Origin: Legionella longbeachae
Lineage (GTDB): Bacteria > Pseudomonadota > Gammaproteobacteria > Legionellales > Legionellaceae
DNA: 22,468 nt
Direction: 5' to 3'
Assembly (NCBI GenBank): GCA_016191305.1
Contig: JACPOX010000307.1
Coordinates: forward strand, 1-22,468
The notes beneath the pieces are model-generated. The model made no database searches and was not told the DNA's origin. It was given only the letters and a program-made list of their open reading frames with translations. Positions 15,236 through 22,468 of the stretch are shown piece by piece. The position numbers and the translations under genes were made by a program. Numbering within the stretch: the stretch's first letter is position 1; every line of letters starts with the position of its first letter.

Positions 15236-15874
15236 TTATCTAAAGCTTTTAGAAGGAGTTTTATGAGGCTGTTTAAAAGTTTGGCGTGGTGCCTCTGGGG
15301 GATAACCATACTTATCTGCATTTTGTTTGACAATTTGTAAATAACGCTCACCCCAAGCGCCTGGATCAAAGTTAGTTACTACCACGTTGTAACTTAAATT
15401 GATAATGGATTCAAAAGCTTTTCTTTGTGCCAGCAAATGCCCGCCAAAAGAAACTTGAACCTCTATTTCTGCACCAATACCTCCAGATTTCAAACGCTCA
15501 ACTAAGAGGTAAATCATTTTTTCTATAGTCATGTACATTTTATGCATGGACATACCCACGCTAAACATATCTTCACTTTTAGAAGTAGAAAGTTTTGATC
15601 CTGAATCTTGTATAGAATAGACAAATTCTAGCTCATCCGTACCTTGAATAATTTCAGGCTTAATAATTAGAGGCGGAGAGATAATATCAAAACTCGGAGA
15701 TACGATGTACAAATGAAAGTCAGCCCAATTCCTCCAGATATGATAAACGCGCTCAACGAGGGTCGTTGGATCATTTAAATCTGCTTCCATTTCCAATTTG
15801 CGGAAGTCTATACTATTCTCAGCACTATCTGGGAATTCTTCTTCAGTAGTATTAATCTCTGGTTCATCAGCCAT
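15236..15874 (-). CDS. Uncharacterised 212-aa protein
   Basis: I do not recognise a family. The protein is soluble by appearance, with no signal peptide or membrane helix. Residues 1-36 are acidic and low in complexity (Glu/Asp-rich). Residues 37-75 contain LVERVYHIWRNWADFHLYIVSP. Residues about 100-185 form a mixed region with an amphipathic helix (SMHKMYMTIEKMIYLLVERL), a beta-like stretch (AEIEVQVSFGG), NVVVTNFDPGAWGERYL and DKYGYPPEAP. The last 25 residues are basic and Pro/Ser/Thr-rich. The start ATG at 15874 has only a weak ribosome binding site. It stands alone between the feo operon and the glycosyltransferase-like gene. A secreted or Legionella-specific protein is possible, but nothing in the sequence proves it. 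Confidence 0.65.
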   Translation of the reverse strand: MADEPEINTTEEEFPDSAENSIDFRKLEMEADLNDPTTLVERVYHIWRNWADFHLYIVSPSFDIISPPLIIKPEIIQGTDELEFVYSIQDSGSKLSTSKSEDMFSVGMSMHKMYMTIEKMIYLLVERLKSGGIGAEIEVQVSFGGHLLAQRKAFESIINLSYNVVVTNFDPGAWGERYLQIVKQNADKYGYPPEAPRQTFKQPHKTPSKSFR

Positions 15875-16007
15875 TTGCTTATCACATGTAAATCAAACTT
15901 ATAAGATAATATTAGCCCAAATTTACCGAATGAGCACGAAAGATAAAACAGGTTGGCGTAAAAAATAAAAAAAAGTGCCTCGGAAGGTTCGGGAAAATCC
16001 AAATTTT

Positions 16008-16085
16008 CTACTTCCCGCGGCTTGTCCTGGGGATCTAGAGATCTAGTCCTGAAGCGAGATTTCTGGATCACGCGGACAAACAAGT
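16008..16085. repeat. Compound palindromic repeat, copy 2 (degraded inner part)
   Basis: CTACTTCCCGCGGCTTGTCC (from 16008) and the arm starting CTGGATCACGCGGACAA (16063) correspond to the inner arms of the repeat at 3454-3648. The two copies share the identical 17-mer AGCGAGATTTCTGGATC (16053-16069). Outer arms are not recognisable here. The copy lies immediately after the feoC stop (16089). An open minus-strand frame across it (15808-16083) is a by-product of the repeat. Confidence 0.7.
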
Positions 16086-16088
16086 AAT

Positions 16089-16307
16089 CTATGTAACATA
16101 TTGATAATATTCGGGGGAATTAGTGCGACACTTAAAGCATCTGCTTTGACAATTCGTTTTTTCTTGGCATTTACGAATTATTCCTTTGCGCACCCATAAT
16201 TCCAGCATCGGTTGTAATGCTTGGAGATCCAAATGAAACTCTCTGGTTAATTGCTGCGTACTGACTATTTTTTCACGGTCAATATAATCACGTATTTGCA
16301 AAAGCAT
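16089..16307 (-). CDS. feoC: FeoC-like winged-helix protein with a Cys cluster
   Basis: This 72-residue protein starts with the FeoC pattern: MLLQIRDYIDREKIVSTQQL forms the first helices of a winged helix (about 1-45). A cysteine motif follows with Cys47, Cys53, Cys57 and Cys60. FeoC proteins use such a cluster to bind iron-sulfur and are thought to regulate or stabilise FeoB. Spacing between the cysteines varies across the family. The start ATG at 16307 has an excellent AGGAGG five bases upstream and overlaps the 3' end of feoB by 20 bases, so it is the third gene of a feoABC operon. The stop lies only a few bases before a palindromic repeat, so the extreme C-terminus may have been altered by that repeat. 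Confidence 0.8.
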   Translation of the reverse strand: MLLQIRDYIDREKIVSTQQLTREFHLDLQALQPMLELWVRKGIIRKCQEKTNCQSRCFKCRTNSPEYYQYVT

Positions 16308-18540
16308 TACGCCTCCTAATACTGCTTTTATTGTAACAATGCATCACAAACACAAGAGACATCACCATCAGAAATGCCATAATCCATGGGATACTATGTG
16401 GCGTATGCTCAATCCATTTAGCAAGTTGATAAAACAAAACTGCTGCGGCATAAGCCACCACAAAAGACCAAACTACAGAAATCCACATCATCTTCCTGTT
16501 TGCTTCTTGGCGAATTACCGCCATTGTAGATACACAAGGTATATAAAGCAGTACAAATAGCAAATAGGCATAAGCTCCTATTTGACCATCAAAACGTTGT
16601 ACCATAACTCCATAAGCTGACTGTGATATAGGGCTATCCGCTGCACTAGCTAATACTGGATTGATGAACGCAGATCCTAATTGGGATAAGTTCCGGGGAA
16701 TAGATAAAAAAGCCGCTTTGATGCCCGCCCAAAAATCAAAATGCGTTGCAGCAATTTCGCCCAGATGACCTACTTGAGCATAAAGTGAATTCAAGGTACC
16801 AACTACCACTTCTTTAGCTAGCATACCGGTTAACAATCCAACCGTTGCGGGCCAGTTATCCTGGTGAATTCCCATAGGAGCAAATAAAGGAGTAAGCCAT
16901 TGCCCCATTAAAGAGAGCAAGGATTGGGTACTCGCCTCGCCTGAATTAATACCACCTTCTAAGGTAATAGCATTTAAAGCACCTAATATCACACATATTG
17001 GCACAATTAATTTTCCTGCACGTGTAACAAAAAAACGCAACCGCATAAAAGTTTCTTTAAATAAACGCATGAGCGCGGGTTTGTGATAAGCAGGAAGCTC
17101 CAAAATTAATGGAGATGCATGACCTTTTAACGTGGACTTGCGCAAGAGAAATCCAGTTAATACAGCCATCAAAATTCCAATAAGATACAAAGAAAAAACG
17201 ATGTTTTGTCCCCCAGAAGGAAAAAATGCAGCCACAAATACTGCATAAATGGCTAATCGTGCGCTACAAGACATAAAAGGACTCATCATTACCGTTAATA
17301 ATCTATCGCGCTCAGAATCCAAAGTACGTGCTGCCATTATTGCAGGAACATTACAACCAAAACCAACAATCATTGGCACAAACGACTTACCTGGCAAACC
17401 CATAACTCGCATTGCCTTGTCGACAACAAAAGCAGCCCTTGCCATATACCCTGATGTTTCCAAGAGGGATAAAAAGAAAAACATCCCGGCAATTACCGGA
17501 ATAAAAGTGAGTGTTGTATTTATACCTTTACCTAATCCATTGGCTAATAAGGCAATTAACCAATTAGGTGCATGCATTTGTTGCAACAACCATGCTGTAC
17601 CCTGTACAAATACTGTATCAGTACTAATATCAAAAAAATCCTGGAACGCCCCTCCAATATTAATCGCAAATAAAAACATCAGGTACATCATAGCCAAAAA
17701 GATTGGCAAGGCAAGAAAGCGATTCAATACAATCTTGTCTAGCTTTGCCGTAAAATGCTCACTCGCATCGCTGCGTTTTTTCTGAACAAGACTAACAATT
17801 TCATGAATTTTCTGATATCGAGCATCTGCCAATAATATATCAAGGTCGAGATTGGGCGGGTTCAAAGAAGACAAATCTTTTGTAATGGTTTTATCCAATA
17901 ACAAAACATCTCCTTCAGCAAGTCGCCGTGAATAATAATAGGCAAGCGACGGGCTATAACCTTCATTAATTAATGTTTTTTCCAGATATATTAATGCCTC
18001 GTGCACTGGTTTGGATAATGACAGTGTCAAGGGTAAAGCCACTTCGGGTAATACAGATAATTCCTGATTGAGCAAAGAAATACCTACTTTTTTATGTGCC
18101 TGGATGGGAATCACAGGACAACCCAATTGTTCTGCCAAGGCCGCTGTATCTATGGATATACCACGTTGCAGAGCGATGTCCATCATATTAAGCGCTAGGA
18201 TTACCGGCTTACCTAATTCCAAAATTTGACTGGTCAAATAAAGATGTCGCTCGAGATGACAAGCATCGATCACGTTAATGATGCAATCTGATTCCATTGT
18301 TAAGATAGAGCGAGCTGCAATTTGTTCGTCCTGACTTACACCATCGGCATTGGCTACTAAAGAATACACTCCTGGCAGATCTGTCACTTCAATTCGTTGT
18401 TGATCTATATAAAACTCGCCGGTCTTTTTTTCAACTGTAACACCGGGCCAATTACCTATACGTTGATTGTCGCCAGTTAATGCATTAAATAAGGTTGTTT
18501 TACCACAATTAGGATTACCTACCAATAAAACATGGGTCAT
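16288..18540 (-). CDS. feoB: Ferrous iron transporter B
   Basis: FeoB is the inner-membrane Fe(II) uptake protein with a cytosolic GTPase-like domain. In this 750-residue protein (E. coli 773) the G domain shows G1 GNPNCGKT (8-15), a G2 threonine in NWPGVTVEKKTG (30-41), G3 DLPG (54-57) and G4 NMMD (118-121). A helical insertion domain (about 165-265) follows. The membrane part runs from about 280 to the end, with the two Gate-type regions around GFGCNVPAIMAARTL...FMSCSARL and LLTGMLAKEVVVGTL...IPCVSTMAVI. It overlaps feoA by four bases (ATGA) and feoC by 20. In Legionella, Feo-type uptake supports growth when iron is low. The conserved cysteines of the Gate motifs are present. Confidence 0.97.
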   Translation of the reverse strand: MTHVLLVGNPNCGKTTLFNALTGDNQRIGNWPGVTVEKKTGEFYIDQQRIEVTDLPGVYSLVANADGVSQDEQIAARSILTMESDCIINVIDACHLERHLYLTSQILELGKPVILALNMMDIALQRGISIDTAALAEQLGCPVIPIQAHKKVGISLLNQELSVLPEVALPLTLSLSKPVHEALIYLEKTLINEGYSPSLAYYYSRRLAEGDVLLLDKTITKDLSSLNPPNLDLDILLADARYQKIHEIVSLVQKKRSDASEHFTAKLDKIVLNRFLALPIFLAMMYLMFLFAINIGGAFQDFFDISTDTVFVQGTAWLLQQMHAPNWLIALLANGLGKGINTTLTFIPVIAGMFFFLSLLETSGYMARAAFVVDKAMRVMGLPGKSFVPMIVGFGCNVPAIMAARTLDSERDRLLTVMMSPFMSCSARLAIYAVFVAAFFPSGGQNIVFSLYLIGILMAVLTGFLLRKSTLKGHASPLILELPAYHKPALMRLFKETFMRLRFFVTRAGKLIVPICVILGALNAITLEGGINSGEASTQSLLSLMGQWLTPLFAPMGIHQDNWPATVGLLTGMLAKEVVVGTLNSLYAQVGHLGEIAATHFDFWAGIKAAFLSIPRNLSQLGSAFINPVLASAADSPISQSAYGVMVQRFDGQIGAYAYLLFVLLYIPCVSTMAVIRQEANRKMMWISVVWSFVVAYAAAVLFYQLAKWIEHTPHSIPWIMAFLMVMSLVFVMHCYNKSSIRRRNAFANT

Positions 18541-18767
18541 ACACGCTCCAAAACCAATTGACTCGCCTCTTCTTTACGCAAAGTTAAAGCGGTTCCTCTG
18601 ACTTCAATTTGTATAGGACATCCCAAAGGAGCAATTCGGACAACTGAAAACTCGGTACCACAGGTTACACCTAAAGATAAAAGCCTACGTCTGTATTGCG
18701 AATCAGTTGTCCCAAAACCAGCCAATCGAACTCGATCACCTTGTATTAACTCTGTAATTTTTAACAT
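18537..18767 (-). CDS. feoA: Ferrous iron transport protein A
   Basis: FeoA is a small SH3-like cytosolic protein needed for FeoB activity. The 76 residues carry the family features RVRLAGFG, then RRRLLSLGVTCGTEFSVVRIAPLGCPIQIEVRG and a C-terminal LRKEEASQL. It is the first gene of feoABC. Translation is coupled to feoB through an ATGA overlap. A Fur-type operator and extended -10 promoter lie upstream at 18797-18830. The ribosome binding site is weak (TAGGG close to the ATG at 18767). Confidence 0.95.
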   Translation of the reverse strand: MLKITELIQGDRVRLAGFGTTDSQYRRRLLSLGVTCGTEFSVVRIAPLGCPIQIEVRGTALTLRKEEASQLVLERV

Positions 18768-18796
18768 ACCCTAACAGGAAAAAGTAAATTAACTAG

Positions 18797-18830
18797 ATTT
18801 TAGCACAAATGCTATCGAGAATCATTCTCA
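18797..18830 (-). promoter_or_regulatory. Fur box and extended -10 promoter of feoABC
   Basis: On the minus strand TGAGAAT-G-ATTCTCG (18816-18830) is a 7-1-7 dyad that matches the Fur consensus TGATAAT-N-ATTATCA at most positions, with one mismatch in symmetry. An extended -10, TGCTAAAAT (18797-18805), follows 10 bases later. The dyad would cover the -35 region, the classical arrangement for iron-dependent repression. A transcription start near 18790 would leave a leader of about 22 bases. Confidence 0.75.
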
Positions 18831-18981
18831 ATTAATAAAAAATATACTTTCATTATTGCACACCATCATTCTGTTTACAGGACAATCAATAATCGCAAGC
18901 AGATGCAGTGAGGAAAAACCAAAGCATAACAGTTAAGTTAGCAGTCTTAGTATTCTGTTATATAAAAATCTAATTGTGTAC

Positions 18982-19004
18982 ATTTAACACCGATTGTGTT
19001 AAAT
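18982..19004. promoter_or_regulatory. Perfect 9-bp inverted repeat in the promoter region of the effector gene
   Basis: ATTTAACAC (18982-18990), five bases (CGATT), then GTGTTAAAT (18996-19004). It lies 32 bases before the ATG at 19037. The right arm contains the -10-like TTAAAT (18999-19004). A weak -35 (TTGTGT, 18974-18979) lies 19 bases further up. The position suggests a repressor operator at the start of transcription. The regulator is unknown, and it is not a standard PmrA, CpxR or Fur site. Confidence 0.5.
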
Positions 19005-19036
19005 TAAAGCGCATTAATCGGTAAAGGATATTCCAC

Positions 19037-22000
19037 ATGCAAATTATCGACATAGGCGCTCTTTTAAGAAGAAAAAATCTACATGATAAAATTTTTGATT
19101 TAAAAAATGATTCACTTTTTTTTGAGGCACCTCTCCATCAACACATCCAATGGGTTTTTAATAATATATATTCTTATCCTTACCCTAATAAAGCGAAACG
19201 CTTGTATCATGGTATTCAACACGTTTCTCGAGTTGCGCTTTATGTACCGATTTGGGCGAATCTTTATCGAAAACACGGCGATGATGAGGCAATTAAACTA
19301 ACCAAAGAAGATATTCACCTGTTGCAAATCGCTGCATTATTTCATGATTCTGCACGCGAAAATGAAGGGACAGATTACTGGGATCATGAAAGCGCAATAT
19401 TACTATATTACTATCTAACCCGCATACTGCAACTTGATCAAAAGAAAGCAAAATTAATAACTGAAGCGATTGCAAATAAGGATTTTAAAAAAGATCAATA
19501 TTTCGTCATTGAGGAAAATAGTGCAGGAGAAGTCCGTTGGCAATATGAAGTATGCCCTGATGAAAAAAATATTTATCAAAAAATAATTCACGATGCCGAC
19601 TGCCTAGATATCATCAGAGCAAGACCTCATTTCGACGCAAAATATCTTGATTTCTATCAATATAAAGTTAAAAACAAGAACAATAATCTCGCCCTAGAAG
19701 AAATGGCCCATTTGATTTGTGAAGCGAGAGGACTCATTCATATACAAGGAGATGCATATATGCTGATGCAATTTGAGCTTAAGGAAAGATATGAACATAA
19801 AAAAGCTTATGCTTCAGTTATAAATGATATTAATAAAAACGAACATAAAATAATAAATATCCTGCACAAGGATTTATTTAGTCCCCAAGAACTTTCCGAA
19901 AAGAAATTAGTTAATTTGCAGCCGTACCGAGAATCTAAAGGTCTCACAAAAAAAAATATGCAATCGGCGCTTCGTGAAGGTCGTATTTTTGCACGTGGCA
20001 TAGCAACCCCTTCTGCAATGAGCAAAAAAAATGACAAAGAATCATTAGCTCAATTAGAAATACGTAAAACTATGCGTGAGCAAGGAATCCCCACCAAAAG
20101 TACAAAACCAAATAATATAGAAAAAAAAGAAAATCCTTTACGTGCCGTATCTATGATCAACTATGGCAGTAGTGTCTTTACCAATGCAGGCTTTGTTATT
20201 GTTAACCCTACACTAGAAGCTATAGCAAAGGTATCAGAGGTTGATTGTGATTCGGGGCGAGGAAAAAAAACAAAAATAATGCATTTGAAGGATAAAAAAA
20301 AGAGACATTCAGAAACTACAATAGCAAAAAAGTTAGCCAATTTAAAACAGCAATTAAAATTGGGCGGTAAAAGTCGTATTTTTGATAGAGGCTATCCATC
20401 GAGTCATGTGGAAATTTTATATGATATTAGCCATTACGATGGAATTTACTTTTCTAATGATCCAAACCTATATAATCATCTCGTTACTGGTTCACCTGAG
20501 GAAACACATAAAAATTCCCCTATATTACAAGCAGTTTTCTTACAAAAACAATATGAAATTCAATATGAGAAAATGAAAAAAAAATATATAAAAGCATTTG
20601 GTGCACTAGGTCGGGAAAAATTTATTGCTCGTTTTGGTCCAAACAAAACTTTACCCATATTTGAATATTCAGGTATTCATAACAAAATAGTTCCTCACGG
20701 AGAATTAAGCGAAGAACAAATTTTTCAATTATGGATGGAAATGATTGAACATTTTTTAAGAAAAAATCTTCTTAGAATAAACACATCAGATCTTCTAGAT
20801 GGTAATCTACCTATTGAAGACATTAAAATTTTAAGTATGTATGGAGTAAAAGAGAATCCTTGGGCTAAGGAAAACGTTTCCGCGGATACAAATTACTCTC
20901 CTGAGCTGCGTCTGCAAATTGATGGGGCAATCAAAGAAATATTAGAAAAAGATATTCCAAATTTTAGACAAACTATCCGGCATTTAATTCAAAATAATGA
21001 AAAAAAAGCATTATCCAATGAAGTTTTCCTGTATCTCCTACGAAGTCCATCATTGAGAAATGAGCTCTATGTCCAATTGATGTGTGAAATTAATAAAACT
21101 TTAAATTCAGATAATTTATTTTCAGAAAAACCGTTAATGAGTTTTTTTGGCCAAATCGAGAATTCTCTGCTCTCAGTAACCACTGATTGGAAACAAAATT
21201 TATCTATTTTTGTCCAAGAAAAAATAAACATACAACACAAAATTTTTAGTACTCCGGCAATGAAAATATATTTTTTAGCTCACTTGCTTGAATTCAAAAA
21301 GCCTATCGATATTCTACAAAAACAAGCCACTAAACTTGTAGAACAAACTCTTTTTGAAATATCGAAAGAAAAAATATCGAAGTACAGCATTCTAAATATA
21401 TTTAATTTATGTAAATTTATCGACGTTTTTAATATTCAAACAGAAGTTTTTGAATCTCAAATCGCAAAACTTATTCAGCAGACGGTTTTGAATGAAATTC
21501 TGCATTTTATAAAAGAAAATGAAACAAAAGATTTAAAATTTTTGGTTAGCAATCTTAAAAACAGTGGTTTTCTCTTGCCAAAGTATCAGCCGATCATAAA
21601 TCAGTGTCTTACTGAAGTGAAAAATTGGCTGATACAGAATTTAGATAAAGCCCATCTCATCCAATATTTGAACATTGCCTGCTCTTTTAAAGTGGAAGCT
21701 ACCGAGATCAAAAAAACGCTTATTGAGTGCTTTCATAAAAAAGATTTTAACCTGGCAGGATTGGATTTGGTAAAAATGATCTCAAAATATATTTCAATTA
21801 ATGACAGTCATTTGGATTTATTTACACACCTCATTAAGCAATCAAGCTTACGTCCATTTAGTTCTGGCGAGCATGCACTTCATTCTAATATTTTATTGTG
21901 GGTTAAAATGATGAAAGACTGGCAAGATTTAGTCGCCAATAAAAGATACAGTCCAAAACAGCTTAAAATTATTGAAAAAAAATGGACTGAGGAGGTTTGT

Positions 22001-22324
22001 GAACAATATCTGGTCTCTTTAAGGATTCACTGGAATTTGCCCAACTTCATAGAATACATGAACTTATTGTTAGATATTGGATTACCCTTACCCATGAAAA
22101 AATTTATCAACCTATTGAATGATAAAATAAAAAATCTTGATAATCCCCTGAACGAACAAATGATGTCTTCACTAAAAACTACGCAACAAAGATTACAAGA
22201 ACATGAACAATTACTAGAAGAAAAGAATAAAAAGCAAAAACTCTACAATCCGAAATTTTATCAGGCTAAATTTTTATCAGAGGAAGGATGGAAACCCACT
22301 ATTCTTCAATGGCAGTCCCACTAA
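19037..22324 (+). CDS. SidE-type phosphodiesterase domain protein, putative Dot/Icm effector
   Basis: This is a 1095-residue, AT-rich gene with no signal peptide or membrane helices. Residues about 30-270 match the phosphodiesterase (PDE) domain of the Legionella SidE family. They contain RLYHGIQHVSRVALYVPIWA (His58, His62), LFHDSARE (His103-Asp104), WDHESA (His117-Glu118) and KIIHDADCLDIIRAR (His185, Asp186, Asp188), an HD-like active site. In SidE proteins this domain cleaves ADP-ribosyl-ubiquitin to link phosphoribosyl-ubiquitin to host serines; in the related DupA and DupB it removes it. Residues about 290-590 form a second conserved-looking domain (FARGIATPSAM, NYGSSVFTNAGFVI, HVEILYDISHYDGIYFSNDP, EYSGIHNKIV) of unproven fold. 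From about 640 the protein is almost all helix. EHEQLLEEKNKK near the C-terminus resembles the E-block of Dot/Icm substrates. There is no N-terminal deubiquitinase domain. AAGGA lies eight bases before the ATG. Confidence 0.85.
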   Translation: MQIIDIGALLRRKNLHDKIFDLKNDSLFFEAPLHQHIQWVFNNIYSYPYPNKAKRLYHGIQHVSRVALYVPIWANLYRKHGDDEAIKLTKEDIHLLQIAALFHDSARENEGTDYWDHESAILLYYYLTRILQLDQKKAKLITEAIANKDFKKDQYFVIEENSAGEVRWQYEVCPDEKNIYQKIIHDADCLDIIRARPHFDAKYLDFYQYKVKNKNNNLALEEMAHLICEARGLIHIQGDAYMLMQFELKERYEHKKAYASVINDINKNEHKIINILHKDLFSPQELSEKKLVNLQPYRESKGLTKKNMQSALREGRIFARGIATPSAMSKKNDKESLAQLEIRKTMREQGIPTKSTKPNNIEKKENPLRAVSMINYGSSVFTNAGFVIVNPTLEAIAKVSEVDCDSGRGKKTKIMHLKDKKKRHSETTIAKKLANLKQQLKLGGKSRIFDRGYPSSHVEILYDISHYDGIYFSNDPNLYNHLVTGSPEETHKNSPILQAVFLQKQYEIQYEKMKKKYIKAFGALGREKFIARFGPNKTLPIFEYSGIHNKIVPHGELSEEQIFQLWMEMIEHFLRKNLLRINTSDLLDGNLPIEDIKILSMYGVKENPWAKENVSADTNYSPELRLQIDGAIKEILEKDIPNFRQTIRHLIQNNEKKALSNEVFLYLLRSPSLRNELYVQLMCEINKTLNSDNLFSEKPLMSFFGQIENSLLSVTTDWKQNLSIFVQEKINIQHKIFSTPAMKIYFLAHLLEFKKPIDILQKQATKLVEQTLFEISKEKISKYSILNIFNLCKFIDVFNIQTEVFESQIAKLIQQTVLNEILHFIKENETKDLKFLVSNLKNSGFLLPKYQPIINQCLTEVKNWLIQNLDKAHLIQYLNIACSFKVEATEIKKTLIECFHKKDFNLAGLDLVKMISKYISINDSHLDLFTHLIKQSSLRPFSSGEHALHSNILLWVKMMKDWQDLVANKRYSPKQLKIIEKKWTEEVCEQYLVSLRIHWNLPNFIEYMNLLLDIGLPLPMKKFINLLNDKIKNLDNPLNEQMMSSLKTTQQRLQEHEQLLEEKNKKQKLYNPKFYQAKFLSEEGWKPTILQWQSH

Positions 22325-22468
22325 TTAAAATTTTGTCAAAATTTATAAAACAGGTGAAACTTCTAGAGGTTGGGGTGAGATAGAAAGACGCGATCATCCC
22401 ATACTGGAGTGGTAGAATCCACTAGGACCAACCACTGCCCTATGTAGCATTATCCCAATCTTACATTC
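22325..22468. other. Right edge, no gene assigned
   Basis: After the effector stop there are 144 bases. A perfect 5-bp hairpin, AGTGG-TAGAAT-CCACT, lies at 22408-22423. On the minus strand one frame is open from the window edge to a TGA at 22394-22396 (24 residues), so the 3' end of a convergent gene is possible but not supported by any recognisable residues. Confidence 0.3.

Noticed and set aside
15960..15990. T-run on the minus strand as an intrinsic terminator for feoABC
   Set aside because: The preceding stem (CCT-TCCG-AGG) is only three base pairs. Not enough to call.
15808..16083. 91-residue open frame on the minus strand
   Set aside because: It spans repeat copy 2 and overlaps the real start of the 212-aa gene. 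Its first part mirrors the translation of repeat copy 1 (IQKSR...LDP), showing it is repeat-derived.
1..22468. CRISPR arrays, tRNA or rRNA genes, intact insertion sequences
   Set aside because: No regularly spaced direct repeats, cloverleaf-forming segments or transposase reading frames were seen on either strand.

Overview
The window looks like chromosome from a Legionella species (order Legionellales). It is AT-rich, it carries a complete sdhCDAB-sucABCD respiratory/TCA operon in the gammaproteobacterial order, and it has two genes typical of Dot/Icm (type IVB secretion) effectors: a SidE-type phosphodiesterase protein and a glycosyltransferase-like protein ending in a eukaryotic CaaX prenylation box. 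Species and effector status are inferred from sequence character. No database search was run.

Layout. Positions 1-1126 (minus) hold an MFS transporter whose 3' end lies outside the window. Positions 1385-1774 (plus) encode a small SseB-domain protein, convergent with a small RMF-like protein at 1855-2229 (minus) that is probably LetE. After a gene-free stretch with a degraded palindromic repeat comes pdxH (2692-3339, minus), then a large compound palindromic repeat (3454-3648). The minus-strand operon sdhC-sdhD-sdhA-sdhB-sucA-sucB-sucC-sucD fills 13121 down to 3695 with short gaps or overlaps. It encodes succinate dehydrogenase, the E1 and E2 subunits of 2-oxoglutarate dehydrogenase, and succinyl-CoA synthetase, that is, the steps from 2-oxoglutarate to fumarate. 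The E3 subunit (lpd) and gltA are not in the window.

Upstream of sdhC is a 500-base gene-free region with a short inverted-repeat-flanked element and two hairpin-forming palindromes. Beyond it lie the CaaX glycosyltransferase-like gene (13622-14932, minus, TTG start), an unrecognised 212-residue gene (15236-15874, minus) and a second copy of the compound repeat (16008-16085). Next comes a feoABC ferrous-iron uptake operon (18767 down to 16089, minus) with a clear Fur-type operator overlapping its promoter. Divergent from feoA is a 1095-residue effector-like gene (19037-22324, plus) with an N-terminal SidE-type phosphodiesterase domain, a middle domain that may be a diverged ADP-ribosyltransferase fold, a long helical C-terminal region and a glutamate-rich stretch near the C-terminus.

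How it fits together. The left and centre are housekeeping metabolism: TCA cycle, vitamin B6 and transport. The right third, from about 13.1 kb on, is accessory-like: AT-rich effector candidates, an iron operon, and repeats at gene borders. No CRISPR array, tRNA, rRNA, integrase or intact insertion sequence was seen.
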